Shown: positions 9,205 to 19,436, numbered from the stretch's first letter. The stretch: DNA of 64,000 nucleotides from an uncultured Ralstonia sp. (GCA_913056305.1 CAJXMR010000004.1:1-64000), one strand, 5' to 3'. The notes: generated by a model from the sequence alone, not told the origin. Numbers and translations are program-made.

Positions 9205-9792
9205 TCAGGGCTTGCCGGCAACCAGCTTGCGCATGGCCTCGACCAGCTTCGGGTCGGTCGCACCGAGCGTGTTGGTACGGGCGCTGATGCGCCCGTCGGT
9301 GTCGAGCAGGAGGATGGTGCTGGAGTGGTTGAAGTCGCCGTCGGCCAGGCGCCGGTACTGCACGCCCAGGAGTGCCGCGACTGCGCGCGTGCCGCTGCTA
9401 TCGGCCCGCGCAAGCTGCCAGTGGTCGCCCGCACTATGGTCGGCGGCCGTCTTCCTGAGCACGCCGACGGAATCGCGCTCGGGATCGACCGTGATCATCA
9501 CCACCCGCACGCCGTCTTGTGCGGGCTTGCCGCCCTTGGCCAGCGTCGCGCGGATGGTCTCGAAGATCATCGGGCAGACCATCTGGCACGACGAATAGAA
9601 CATGCTGATCAGCACCGGCTGGCCGCGCAGGTCGGCCAGGTGGAAGGTGCGGCCGTTCTGGTCGGTCAGTGTCACGTCGGATTGATAGAGCGAGCCGGAG
9701 GCGAGCGCACCGGCGGCCTGTGCGCCACCGGCCAGACCGGCCAGGAGAAACAGCGCCAGCAGCGCGCGGCGCATGGGGTTGAGGCACTTCAT
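9205..9792 (-). CDS. SCO1/SenC family copper-binding protein
   Basis: A 195-residue secreted thioredoxin-fold protein with an N-terminal signal peptide. The copper-binding motif CQMVC (C-x3-C) sits in FYSSCQMVCPMIFET, and the distal histidine is in GDFNHSSTILLLD. SCO proteins deliver or reduce copper for cytochrome oxidase. Here the gene lies last in the nirK operon, with its ATG overlapping the stop of nirV by four bases. Maturation of the NirK copper centres is therefore a reasonable inferred role. Confidence 0.9.
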   Translation of the reverse strand: MKCLNPMRRALLALFLLAGLAGGAQAAGALASGSLYQSDVTLTDQNGRTFHLADLRGQPVLISMFYSSCQMVCPMIFETIRATLAKGGKPAQDGVRVVMITVDPERDSVGVLRKTAADHSAGDHWQLARADSSGTRAVAALLGVQYRRLADGDFNHSSTILLLDTDGRISARTNTLGATDPKLVEAMRKLVAGKP

Positions 9793-10580
9793 GGTTGGTC
9801 TCCGTGGAGGGTGCGGGCGCAGCGGAAGCCCAGGCTACCTGTGGCATCCGCGCCCGCGAGGGAGGACAGCAACGCCACGCGCATCAGCACGGCATAGCTG
9901 TCGCGCCGCACGATGCTGATGGCACCGGCGCCGCAGAATTGTTGCTTGTCGGGGTCGCCCTGCGTGCGGCTATCGCCGGCGATGAAGAGCGCGTTGAAAT
10001 CGTCGACCCACTCCCAGATCAGGCCGTGCAGGTCGCGCACGCCGTGCACGTCGGGGGGGCCGCCCACCGCCGGCAGCACGCGCAGCGCCGGCCGCTCATA
10101 CCAGGTGAGGATGCGCTGGCCCCATTGCGGGTCGTCGCGCGCGTCGGCGCGGGTGGCGTCGGCCGCGGCGGCGGATTCCCACTCCAGCCAGGTGGGCAGG
10201 CGCGCGCCCTCGCTCTCGCAATAGGCGCGCGCGGCAAACCAGGTGACGCCCGTCACCGGCGCCTGTGGCGAGGCCTGCGGGTCCGGATGCAAAGCGTCGG
10301 CCCAGTCGAGCAGATACGACGGGCCGGCAAACACCTCCGGCACGCGGTCGCGGCGCCAGGCCTCGTGCGTCTGCACGAAGGCCAGGTACTCGCCGATGGT
10401 CACCGGCATCGTGCGCAGCTCGAAGGGCTCGACGCGCACGCGCTGGGGCAGGCCCGGCGCGTTCTGCGGCAGCACGCTGTCGAAGTCGCCACCGGGCAGC
10501 CGCACATAGGCGGCGCCCTGGGCGGCGGCGCTGGCCAGCGCCAGCAGTGCTGCAGCGATGCGGTGGGTCAGGCGGGCCAT
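9789..10580 (-). CDS. nirV: NirV-like formylglycine-generating-enzyme (SUMF1) domain protein
   Basis: A 263-residue exported protein with an FGE/SUMF1 fold: VRLPGGDF near the N-terminus, PVTIGEYLAFVQTH, PVTGVTWFAARAYCESEGARLPTWLEWE, GLIWEWVDDF and a C-terminal GSLGFRCAR. NirV proteins are found next to nirK in denitrifiers, where they probably help assemble the nitrite reductase; their chemistry is not settled. It starts 23 bases after nirK and overlaps the SCO gene by four bases, so the three are co-transcribed. A cleavable signal peptide (about 1-23) places it in the periplasm with NirK. Confidence 0.82.
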   Translation of the reverse strand: MARLTHRIAAALLALASAAAQGAAYVRLPGGDFDSVLPQNAPGLPQRVRVEPFELRTMPVTIGEYLAFVQTHEAWRRDRVPEVFAGPSYLLDWADALHPDPQASPQAPVTGVTWFAARAYCESEGARLPTWLEWESAAAADATRADARDDPQWGQRILTWYERPALRVLPAVGGPPDVHGVRDLHGLIWEWVDDFNALFIAGDSRTQGDPDKQQFCGAGAISIVRRDSYAVLMRVALLSSLAGADATGSLGFRCARTLHGDQP

Positions 10581-10603
10581 GGCGATCTCGATCGCAGATC
10601 AGG

Positions 10604-12142
<1,539 letters not shown>

Positions 12143-12281
12143 TTAGAAGCCGGTTGCCAGTAGGGTTTTGATACAGCGCAAAGAAAAATCGGCGAACCGG
12201 CCGTCCCCATGCTGCACCGCACAGTCCATGCCGCGGCAGGACGCCATGCAGCGGACATCAAGCGCCCCATAAAACAAGCAT

Positions 12282-12295
12282 CTGATCTACATCAA
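12282..12295. promoter_or_regulatory. FNR/DNR-type binding site
   Basis: CTGATCTACATCAA differs from the FNR/DNR consensus TTGAT-N4-ATCAA at one position. It lies between the divergent nirK and DUF2249-norB units, fitting anaerobic or NO-dependent activation of either. Confidence 0.7.
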
Positions 12296-12323
12296 TAGCG
12301 AGGTAGATTGCGCTCACTACTAT

Positions 12324-12344
12324 AGATGCATTCTTGATGCATCT
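12324..12344. promoter_or_regulatory. NsrR-type NO-responsive operator
   Basis: A perfect palindrome with arms AGATGCAT (12324-12331) and ATGCATCT (12337-12344) around TCTTG. It matches the described NsrR motif (AGATGCATTT-type arms) and sits 34 bases before the DUF2249 start, where a repressor would block the norB transcript until NO is sensed. Confidence 0.8.
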
Positions 12345-12378
12345 TTTAGATGCCGAACCCAACCGAACGGAGTTCCCC

Positions 12379-12666
12379 ATGACACAGCTCGCCTCCTCCC
12401 TCCAACTCGATCTGCGCGTGCTGGCACCGCGCGAGCGCCATCCGCTGATCTTCGCGACCTTCGGCAAGCTCGAAGTCGGCCAAGCGCTGGAGCTGATCAA
12501 CGATCACGATCCGCGCCCGCTGCAAGCCCAGTTCCAGATCGAGCGGCCCGGCCAGTTCTCCTGGGCCACCCTGGAACGCGGCCCGCATACGTGGCGTGTG
12601 GCCATCACCAAGGTGGCCTCGGCCGCCAGCGCCGGCCAATGCTGCGGCAGCTGCGGCGGCGCCTGA
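12379..12666 (+). CDS. DUF2249 domain-containing protein (NO-regulon small protein)
   Basis: A 95-residue cytoplasmic protein of the DUF2249 family: LDLRVLAPRERHPLIFATFGKL, ELINDHDPRPLQAQF and PGQFSWATLERGPHTWRVAI. It ends with an unusual Cys/Gly tail, QCCGSCGGA. DUF2249 genes commonly accompany denitrification and NO-detoxification genes. Here it precedes norB by 57 bases under an NsrR-like site, so it is probably co-regulated. The ATG at 12379 follows a GGAG. The biochemical role is unknown; the tail could bind a metal or cluster, which is speculative. Confidence 0.85.
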   Translation: MTQLASSLQLDLRVLAPRERHPLIFATFGKLEVGQALELINDHDPRPLQAQFQIERPGQFSWATLERGPHTWRVAITKVASAASAGQCCGSCGGA

Positions 12667-12723
12667 TCTCCCGGATCGCATCCCAAATCGCACCCTCAAT
12701 CGCACCCTAGCGAGGAACCTGTC

Positions 12724-15000
12724 ATGAAAAACAATCAGAGGCTGTGGCGGTGGCTCGGCCTGATCTTTGTCCTGTCGTTCGGGGCACTCGGGTATCTGGG
12801 ACGCCAGATCTACCTGGCGGCGCCGCCCATTCCGCAGGCCGTCGTCACCACGGCCGGCGATGTGTTGTTTACCGGTGAGCAGATCCAGCGCGGCCAGCAG
12901 GCCTGGCTGTCAGCGGGCGGCCAGCAGCTCGGCACCGTCTGGGGCCACGGCGCCTATGTCGCGCCGGACTGGTCGGCCGACTGGCTGCATCGCGAAGCGA
13001 CGGCGCTGCAGGCCCTGCGTGCGCAGCAGCAACATGGCGCAGGCAAGTCGCTGACGGCGTCGGAACAGGCAGCCGTCGATGCGACGGTCAAGGAGGAGAT
13101 GCGGCGCAATACGTATGACGAGGCGCGCAACAGCGTCACCGTCTCGAAGGAACGGGCGCAGGCCATCCGCGACGTCGCGCAGCACTTCGAGGCGCTGTTC
13201 GGCACCGATCCGTCGCTGGCGGAACTGCGCAGCCAGTACGCGATGGCGACCGGCGTCCTGCCGGCCCAGGCCGACCGTGAAGCGCTGGCCGCGTTCTTCT
13301 TCTGGACGTCGTGGGCTGCCGCCACCGACCGCCCGGGCGAGACCGACCTGTCGTACACCAGCAACTGGCCGCACGAGCCGCTGGTGGGCAACACCATGAC
13401 CAGCGGCGCGGCCATGTGGTCGATGGTGAGCATCATCCTGCTGCTGGGCGGCATTGCCGCGATGCTGTGGATCCATGGCGCCGGCAAGCATGAAGCGGAA
13501 GCAGAGCCGCTGGCGAACGACCCGTTCCTCAACGCGGTCGCCACGCCGTCGATGAAGGCCACACGCAAGTACTTCTTTGCCGTGGTCGGGCTGATGCTGC
13601 TGCAGATCGGCATGGGCGCCATCACCGCGCACTATGCGGTGGAGGGCGAATCCTTCTTTGGCATTCCGCTGGCGCAGGTGCTGCCGTACGTGATCAGCCG
13701 CACGGTGCACACGCAGCTGGGCGTGCTGTGGATCGCCACGGCGTGGCTGGCGACGGGCCTGTATATCGCGCCGCTGCTGTCGGGCCGCGAGCCCAAGTTC
13801 CAGAAGCTCGGGGTCGACCTGCTGTTCTGGGCGCTGATCTTCATCGTGGTGGGTTCCACCGCCATGGGCTGGTTGGGCACGCTGCAGCATCGCGGCGTGG
13901 ACTTCAGCTTCTGGCTCGGCAACCAGGGCCTGGAATACACCAGCATGGGCCGCGTGTGGCAACTGCTGCTGTTTGTCGGCCTGCTGTTCTGGGTGGTGCT
14001 GCTCGGCCGCGCCCTGTGGCCGGCGCTGAAGACGCCGTCGGAATCGCGCGGGCTGATCGCCATGGTGTTCCTGTCGGCCACCTGCATCGGCGGGTTCTAT
14101 TCGACCTCGCTGGTGTGGGACCAGCACACCCACTACTCGATGATCGAGTACTGGCGCTGGTGGCTGGTGCACCTGTGGGTCGAGGGCTTCTTCGAGGTGT
14201 TCGCCACCGCCGTGGTCGCGCTGATCTTCACGCGGCTGGGCCTGATCCGGGCAGCCAGCGCCAACCGTGCCATCGTGGCGGAGACCATCGTGTTCCTGTT
14301 CGGCGGCATCCTGGGGACGCTGCACCACCTGTACTTCACTGGCACGCCGACCTCGATCATCTCGGTGGGCGCTGTGTTCTCGGCGCTGGAAGTGGTACCG
14401 CTCACGCTGATCGGGCTGGAAGCGCTGCAGAACTATCGCCGCACGCAGGGCGTGGCGTGGCTCGGTGCCTACAAGTGGCCGGTGCTGTGCTTCGTGGCGG
14501 TGGGCTTCTGGAACACCGTGGGTGCAGGCCTGCTCGGCTTTGCCATCAACCCGCCGGCCTCGCTGTACTACGTGCAGGGCCTGAACATGACAGCCGCCCA
14601 CGGACACGCCGCGCTGTTCGGGGTGTACGGCATGCTGGGCATCGGCCTGATGCTGTTCTGCCTGCGCGGCCTCTATGCGCGCAGCCTGCACGCCGACAGC
14701 CTGCTCAAGCCCGCGTTCTGGGGCCTGAACATCGGCCTGGCGATGATGGTGTTCATGTCGCTGCTGCCGGCCGGCATCTACCAGGCCTGGGCCAGCATCA
14801 CCAAGGGCATGTGGTACGCCCGCTCGCCGGAGATCGTCCACTCGAAGCTGATGGAGACGCTGGTGTGGCTGCGCGTGCCGGGTGACATCGTGTTCGCTGC
14901 GGGCGCCCTGCTGCTGGCGTGGTATGCGTTGCGTCTGCTGCGCCGTCCGAACGCGCGGCAGCCGGAACCGGTGGCGGTGTCGGCCAAGGCTGCACGCTAA
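12724..15000 (+). CDS. norB: Quinol-dependent nitric oxide reductase (qNor)
   Basis: A 758-residue membrane enzyme reducing 2 NO to N2O with quinol. The single-chain qNor form is recognised by its length. An extra N-terminal segment comprises one membrane helix followed by a periplasmic domain of about 200 residues with GQQAWLSAGGQQLGTVWGHGAYVAPDW. A heme-copper-oxidase-like core of about 12-13 helices follows, with haem/FeB histidines in SRTVHTQLGVLW, GTLHHLYFTG and AAHGHAALFG. No norC is adjacent, consistent with qNor. It follows a GAGGAACC site and is the second gene of the NsrR-linked unit. With NirK it completes nitrite-to-nitrous-oxide conversion; no nitrate or N2O reductase is in this window. 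Confidence 0.95.
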   Translation: MKNNQRLWRWLGLIFVLSFGALGYLGRQIYLAAPPIPQAVVTTAGDVLFTGEQIQRGQQAWLSAGGQQLGTVWGHGAYVAPDWSADWLHREATALQALRAQQQHGAGKSLTASEQAAVDATVKEEMRRNTYDEARNSVTVSKERAQAIRDVAQHFEALFGTDPSLAELRSQYAMATGVLPAQADREALAAFFFWTSWAAATDRPGETDLSYTSNWPHEPLVGNTMTSGAAMWSMVSIILLLGGIAAMLWIHGAGKHEAEAEPLANDPFLNAVATPSMKATRKYFFAVVGLMLLQIGMGAITAHYAVEGESFFGIPLAQVLPYVISRTVHTQLGVLWIATAWLATGLYIAPLLSGREPKFQKLGVDLLFWALIFIVVGSTAMGWLGTLQHRGVDFSFWLGNQGLEYTSMGRVWQLLLFVGLLFWVVLLGRALWPALKTPSESRGLIAMVFLSATCIGGFYSTSLVWDQHTHYSMIEYWRWWLVHLWVEGFFEVFATAVVALIFTRLGLIRAASANRAIVAETIVFLFGGILGTLHHLYFTGTPTSIISVGAVFSALEVVPLTLIGLEALQNYRRTQGVAWLGAYKWPVLCFVAVGFWNTVGAGLLGFAINPPASLYYVQGLNMTAAHGHAALFGVYGMLGIGLMLFCLRGLYARSLHADSLLKPAFWGLNIGLAMMVFMSLLPAGIYQAWASITKGMWYARSPEIVHSKLMETLVWLRVPGDIVFAAGALLLAWYALRLLRRPNARQPEPVAVSAKAAR

Positions 15001-15010
15001 TCGTCCTGCA

Positions 15011-15087
15011 CAGGGGCTGGAACACCGGCCCCTGCGCCAACCCAACCCGACACCCGCGCTCGCGGGTGTTGTGCTTTCAGGCGATGG
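15011..15087. repeat. 77-bp two-hairpin intergenic repeat, copy 1
   Basis: Begins CAGGGGCTGG and ends CAGGCGATGG, and aligns along its whole length with 17173-17248. It holds two hairpins, CAGGGGC/GCCCCTG and CACCCGCG/CGCGGGTG, and starts 10 bases after norB, where it may act as a transcript end. Confidence 0.75.
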
Positions 15088-15090
15088 ACC

Positions 15091-15127
15091 GAAAAGAAAA
15101 AACCCCACGCTGCGCACAGCGTGGGGT
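15091..15127 (-). terminator. Rho-independent terminator for the phosphoesterase gene
   Basis: Read on the minus strand, an 11-bp stem (arms 15117-15127 and 15102-15112, core CCCCACGCTG) is followed by TTTTTTCTTTTC. Confidence 0.85.
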
Positions 15128-15207
15128 CCATCAACAGTCAGCACCGCTGACTGATCGCCGATTGTTGGCAGTTCACCATCGACTGCCTGATCGCGGCTGA
15201 TCGGCGC

Positions 15208-16800
15208 TCAAGGCGCCTGGGTAAAGTCAAACGCGTTGGTCAGATCGCCGGTGGCCGAGCGGAAGCCAGCCAGTGCCTTCAGGTTGAAGCGCTTGGTGAT
15301 GAACTTCAGGATGGACGCCGTATCGTAGTAGGTATGGTCGACATAGCCCTTCTTCGCGTACGGCGAAATCACGACAGCCGGAATCCGCGAGCCGGGGCCC
15401 CAACGGTCGCCAGTGGGCGGCGCGACGTGGTCGTAGAAGCCGCCAAACTCGTCGGTCGTGATGACGATCGCCATATGCGCCCATTGCGGGCTCTTCTGCA
15501 ACGTGCCGAGCACGTTGGCGAGGTCGACATCGGCATCCTGTACGTCGGAATAGCCGGGGTGGCCGTTCACGTTGCCGGCGGGCTTATAAAACGCGACCGG
15601 CGGCAAGGTTCCGTTTGCGGCATCACTGAGCATGTTGGTGACATCCTGCAGGTGGTTCGCGCGCTCGATTTGCCCCTGGGCGGTGGTCGGGTCGAAACGG
15701 GTGTAATAGTTGAACGGCTGATGATGGGGCTCGAAGTCCGGTTGGCCCGGGTTTTCCGTCCAGATCAGCTTGTAGTTCTTGCTGTCGCGCACGTTCAGGC
15801 CTTCGGCCAGCGCGTTGTTCCATTGGCCCGCATACCATTTCCAGTTGACCCCAGCCGCGGTAAGCGTGTCGCCGATGGTCGTGAATTTGCTGGAGTCGAT
15901 CGGCGGCAGTACCGCCGAGCCTTCGTAGGCATCGCCGGCGGGATTGGCCAGACGAATGTCTTGACCCACCGCAGACGGCGCCGCGCTAGGCTGATACGGC
16001 GGCAGGATGGTATTGACCGCATAGCCATCCGGCGTCACCGAACCGTCGTGAACAAATTTGACCGCCCCCGTATTGGCTTTGGCCGGTGAGGTCGGATCGA
16101 TCTGCAGCGCCTTACCGCTGGCGTCGACGGTCGCGATCTCGCTGGCCGGTGCGTTGGGGTAGGTCGGGGCGCAGGCGCAGACCAGATATTGGTGATTCAG
16201 GAACGAGCCGCCAAACGCGCCCTGGAAGAAGTTGTCGGCCAGTGTGTATTGTTGGGCAAGCTTGTACAGGTTCAAGCCTGAACCGTCGAAGTAGCCCATC
16301 ACGTAGCCGCCGCGGTTCGAGTAGGCCGCGAACATGTTGTTGGCGCCGCCATTGATCTGCATCTGGTTTTGATAGAAACGATGCACGAGATCCGGCCCGA
16401 CCACGCTCATGGTGCCGCTGATCGGTGCCGCATCCAGACGGAACGGCGCATTGGGCAAGGTGCTGACCTGACCCAGCGAAGGATCCGCCTGGCTGCCCCA
16501 GACGGCGGGCAAGTTCGCAAGCACGGTCTTACCATCGAAATCCACCTGTGCGTTCGCCGCCGTGACATTGCCGAGGCCGTTGGCGCCAGGGAAGTGGCCA
16601 AACAGGTTGTCGAAGGAACGATTTTCCAGATAGATGACAACGACGTTCTGGACCTTGTTGATATCCGTCGCGGCGGGCGTCGCAACCGCGGGCGAGTCAT
16701 TGGCGGAGTCGTTGCAGCCAGCGAGCGATACAAGCAGAACCGATGCAGCAAAGATACTGCGAACAGCCACGGCAATTGGTCGCAAACATTTGCGTTCCAT
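15208..16800 (-). CDS. Phosphoesterase family lipoprotein (acid phosphatase / phospholipase C-like)
   Basis: A 530-residue exported lipoprotein with a lipobox LVSLAGC (Cys29). It belongs to the phosphoesterase family containing bacterial phospholipase C and AcpA-type acid phosphatases. The N-terminal catalytic signature ENRSFDNLFGHFPGANG (about 60-77) carries the metal/nucleophile-region residues, and the C-terminal VITTDEFGGFYDHVAPP and SPYAKKGYVDHTYYDTASI supply further metal ligands. It lacks the TAT twin-arginine signal typical of true PLCs, so acid phosphatase-like activity is the better guess. The ATG at 16800 follows AAGGTG; a GTG three codons upstream is less likely. Confidence 0.85.
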   Translation of the reverse strand: MERKCLRPIAVAVRSIFAASVLLVSLAGCNDSANDSPAVATPAATDINKVQNVVVIYLENRSFDNLFGHFPGANGLGNVTAANAQVDFDGKTVLANLPAVWGSQADPSLGQVSTLPNAPFRLDAAPISGTMSVVGPDLVHRFYQNQMQINGGANNMFAAYSNRGGYVMGYFDGSGLNLYKLAQQYTLADNFFQGAFGGSFLNHQYLVCACAPTYPNAPASEIATVDASGKALQIDPTSPAKANTGAVKFVHDGSVTPDGYAVNTILPPYQPSAAPSAVGQDIRLANPAGDAYEGSAVLPPIDSSKFTTIGDTLTAAGVNWKWYAGQWNNALAEGLNVRDSKNYKLIWTENPGQPDFEPHHQPFNYYTRFDPTTAQGQIERANHLQDVTNMLSDAANGTLPPVAFYKPAGNVNGHPGYSDVQDADVDLANVLGTLQKSPQWAHMAIVITTDEFGGFYDHVAPPTGDRWGPGSRIPAVVISPYAKKGYVDHTYYDTASILKFITKRFNLKALAGFRSATGDLTNAFDFTQAP

Positions 16801-17210
16801 TATTCGCACCTTATATTTTTTGAATAATAAATAAGAAAAATTGGCTCACCGCTCCCCCCTGAAAACGACAAAGACACTCTATAAAACGACTGGATTGGTG
16901 GCGGCATCGGAGTTTATGTGGCTGCCCGTGACGGTTTCATAGCAAGAGCATCAGCAATTTTTTTGCTGTCTTTGGTTTTTTTGCGTGTCCACGGCAAACA
17001 CGCCTCTCGTGAATTAGGAACGCGTTAAACCATTCCTTTGCAGAGCGATCCTGGTATCGCGTGCGTGAAGCGCGACGAGGACGGCGATGGCAGAAGACAA
17101 AAGGCGCAGCTGCTGTTGCGCGAAACCGAGCGCGAACAGCGCATGGCATTGACACGGCGCCGCCAGACGACGCAGGGGCTGGACACCGGCCCCTGCACAA
17201 ACCAACCCCA
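16801..17210. other. 410-base spacer without a gene
   Basis: No CDS is supported. It holds the AT-rich upstream region of the phosphoesterase, a small hairpin CAGCAA-ttttt-TTGCTG (16952-16968) near two T-runs, and most of the second copy of the two-hairpin repeat, which extends into the end of the next gene. Confidence 0.5.
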
Positions 17211-17248
17211 TCACCCGCGCTGGCGGGTGCCATGCCTCCAGGCGATGG
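17173..17248. repeat. 77-bp two-hairpin intergenic repeat, copy 2
   Basis: About 80 percent identical by eye to 15011-15087, with the same two stems. It overlaps the last codons and the stop (17211-17213) of the MFS gene, so the final residues of that protein are encoded by the repeat. Confidence 0.75.
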
Positions 17249-18590
17249 CGGCGCAGACCGACTGCACCGCCGCGCCGCACAGCAACGCCGCGCGCAACCC
17301 CTGCGCGCCACCGTGGCAGCTGGCATAGACTGCGCCCATCATCGCCACCCCCAGCGTCGCCCCGCTCATGCGGGCCACGTTGACCAGCGCGGACGCCGTG
17401 CCCGAACGCTCCGGCCCCACCGCCCCCACCGCCGCGCCCATCAGCGGGCCGGTGGCAAACCCCATGCCGAGCCCCGTCAGTGCCAGCCCGACGGCCGCCG
17501 GCAGGTTCGATGCGCTATCGGCCAGCCCGCCCAGCACCAGCAGCCCGCACGCGATGATGACCACGCCGCCCGCCGTCGCCAGCCGCGTGCCCCAGCGGCG
17601 CACCAGCGCGCCCGAGCCCGGCGACACCACCGCAAACACCAGCGCCATCGGCATCAGCGCGATGCCCGCGCCGGTGATGGAGAAGCGCCCCGTGCTCTGC
17701 CACATCAGCGGCAGCAGGAAGAGCACGCCATACATGCCGAAGGTCATGCCGGCAGTGGCGACGATCGCGCCACGAAACGGGCGGATGCGGAACAGGTCCA
17801 GCGGCACCAGCGCAGCCGCGCCGTGGCGGGCTTCCACGTGGAGGAACCCGGCGGTGGCCGCCATCGCCAGCAGCAGCACCGCCAGCGCAACCGCCGGCGC
17901 CTGCTGCATCTCGATGGCGGCGAAGGCCAGGCCGCTCAGCGCAACGGCGCCGAGCACCTGCGCCAGCGCATCGAAGCGACGATGCGCAGGGTCTGACGAT
18001 TCCGGTATCACGCGCAGCGCCAGCCCCATGGCCAGCAGGCTGATCGGCACCACCACCCAGAACACCGCCTGCCAGCCGAAGTGCGTCACCAGCAGGCCGC
18101 CCACGGTCGGGCCGATCGCCATCGACAGGCCATTGCACGCCGCCCACACGCCGAGTGCGCGGGCACGCTCGGCCGGGTCCTGCCACACCACGCGCAGGAT
18201 GGCGAGCGAGGCCGGCAGCAGCAGCGACGCGCCCACGCCCGTCAGCGCCCGCCCGCCAATCAGCCAGCCGATGGACGGCGCCAGCGCACACACCACCGAG
18301 GCCACGGTGAACACCAACGCCCCGGCCACGAACGCGCGCCGCCGCCCGTACAGGTCGGCCAGCAGACCACCAGTGAGCAGCAGCGCGGCATAGGCAAGGT
18401 TGTAGGCGTCGATCACCCATTGCAGCGCGCCGATGGGGGCGTGGAAGAACTGACCGATCGGCCGCATCGCGAGGTTGATGACCGCGGTGTCGATCTGCGC
18501 GACCAGCACGGCCATCGACAGCGCGCACAGCACCAGGCGGGGGCGTGCAGGCTGGGCGGCGGCGCCGGGCTGCAACGTCAAGGCATCCAT
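17211..18590 (-). CDS. MFS drug/H+ antiporter, DHA2-like
   Basis: A 459-residue major facilitator protein with about 14 hydrophobic segments, as in the DHA2 family. Visible motifs: motif A-like GLLADLYGRRRAFVAG between helices 2 and 3, and motif C-like GPTVGGLLVTHFGWQAVF in helix 5. The N-terminal helix contains AQIDTAVINLAM. It diverges from an ArsR-type regulator with a clear dyad between them, typical of a locally regulated efflux pump. AGGAG eight bases before the ATG supports the start at 18590. The C-terminal WRHGTRQRG is encoded inside a dispersed repeat. Substrate unknown. Confidence 0.87.
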   Translation of the reverse strand: MDALTLQPGAAAQPARPRLVLCALSMAVLVAQIDTAVINLAMRPIGQFFHAPIGALQWVIDAYNLAYAALLLTGGLLADLYGRRRAFVAGALVFTVASVVCALAPSIGWLIGGRALTGVGASLLLPASLAILRVVWQDPAERARALGVWAACNGLSMAIGPTVGGLLVTHFGWQAVFWVVVPISLLAMGLALRVIPESSDPAHRRFDALAQVLGAVALSGLAFAAIEMQQAPAVALAVLLLAMAATAGFLHVEARHGAAALVPLDLFRIRPFRGAIVATAGMTFGMYGVLFLLPLMWQSTGRFSITGAGIALMPMALVFAVVSPGSGALVRRWGTRLATAGGVVIIACGLLVLGGLADSASNLPAAVGLALTGLGMGFATGPLMGAAVGAVGPERSGTASALVNVARMSGATLGVAMMGAVYASCHGGAQGLRAALLCGAAVQSVCAAIAWRHGTRQRG

Positions 18591-18640
18591 GTTCAAGCTC
18601 CTGGAGAACGATGGCGCCAGCGTAGTGCGCAGCGGGTGCG

Positions 18641-18668
18641 CGACGTTTCGATCCGTGTCGAAGCATCG
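18641..18668. promoter_or_regulatory. Candidate operator between the MFS pump and ArsR-type regulator
   Basis: Inverted repeat with arms CGACGTTTCGA (18641-18651) and TCGAAGCATCG (18658-18668), 9 of 11 positions symmetrical around TCCGTG. It lies in the divergent promoter region, so autoregulation by the neighbouring regulator is likely. Confidence 0.6.
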
Positions 18669-18713
18669 TGACCGCCCGTTCCCTAGAATGGCCGGGTTGA
18701 CGAGGAGTCCGCC

Positions 18714-19436
18714 ATGTCGCTTCCGAACAGCTTTTCCGGCACCGCCTTCCTGATCGCCGACCCGGCCCGGGCGGCCATGCTGACTGCGTTGCTCGACGGG
18801 CGTGCCCTGCCGGCGGGCGAGCTGGCGCATGCCGCCGGTGTCACCGCGCAGACGGCGAGCACGCATCTGGCCAAATTGCTGGAGGGCGGGCTACTGCTGC
18901 TGGAGACTGAAGGCCGGCATCGCTACTACCGGCTGGCCGGCGCGCACGTGGCGCAGGCGCTGGAGCACCTGGCCGCCATCGGCCCCGCCGGCACCGCACG
19001 CCGCCCGGTGCTGAGCGCCAAGGCGCGCGAGCTCGGCTTCTGCCGCTGCTGCTACGACCACCTGGCGGGGCAGGTTGGCGTGGCCGTCACGCAGGCGATG
19101 CAGGCACGCGGCTACCTGGCGCCGGTAGCAGACAAACAATATGAGATCCCGCCCGCCGGCCATGCATGGTTTGCCAGCGTCGGGCTGGATGTGAGCGCCA
19201 TCCGCCCGACGCGGCGCGGTCTGGCGCGCCAGTGCCTGGACTGGACCGAGCGCACGCACCACCTGGCCGGACCGCTGGGCGTCCAGTTCCTGCACCGGCT
19301 GTGCGAGGCCGGCTGGCTGCTGCGCGCGCGAGCCTCGCGCGCGGTGCTGGTGACACCCAAGGGGTGGCAGGAATTGCACGCACGACTCGGGGTGGATGAG
19401 GCGCACGTGCGCGCCGGCGCCGGGGCCGATCACTAA
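18714..19436 (+). CDS. ArsR/SmtB-like winged-helix transcriptional regulator
   Basis: A 240-residue protein with an N-terminal winged helix: DPARAAMLTALLDGRALPAGELAHAAGVTAQTASTHLAKL then GGLLLLETEGRHRYYRLAG (beta wing). It is about twice the length of minimal ArsR proteins. The extra C-terminal domain contains ELGFCRCCYDHLAG with clustered cysteines (about 105-109) and a second winged-helix-like region. The Cys cluster could be a metal or redox sensor, but this is inference. It is divergent from the MFS pump and has GAGGAG upstream of its ATG. Confidence 0.85.
   Translation: MSLPNSFSGTAFLIADPARAAMLTALLDGRALPAGELAHAAGVTAQTASTHLAKLLEGGLLLLETEGRHRYYRLAGAHVAQALEHLAAIGPAGTARRPVLSAKARELGFCRCCYDHLAGQVGVAVTQAMQARGYLAPVADKQYEIPPAGHAWFASVGLDVSAIRPTRRGLARQCLDWTERTHHLAGPLGVQFLHRLCEAGWLLRARASRAVLVTPKGWQELHARLGVDEAHVRAGAGADH

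Noticed and set aside
15011..15087. norB rho-independent terminator
   Set aside because: The hairpins are strong but have no U-tract and recur elsewhere as a dispersed repeat, so I list them as a repeat.
12910..15144. Long minus-strand open frame opposite norB, and similar ones opposite other genes (for example 24131-26500 and 4935-6389)
   Set aside because: These are antisense shadows of high-GC coding DNA: His/Arg/Gln-rich, no family motifs, and complementary to clear genes.
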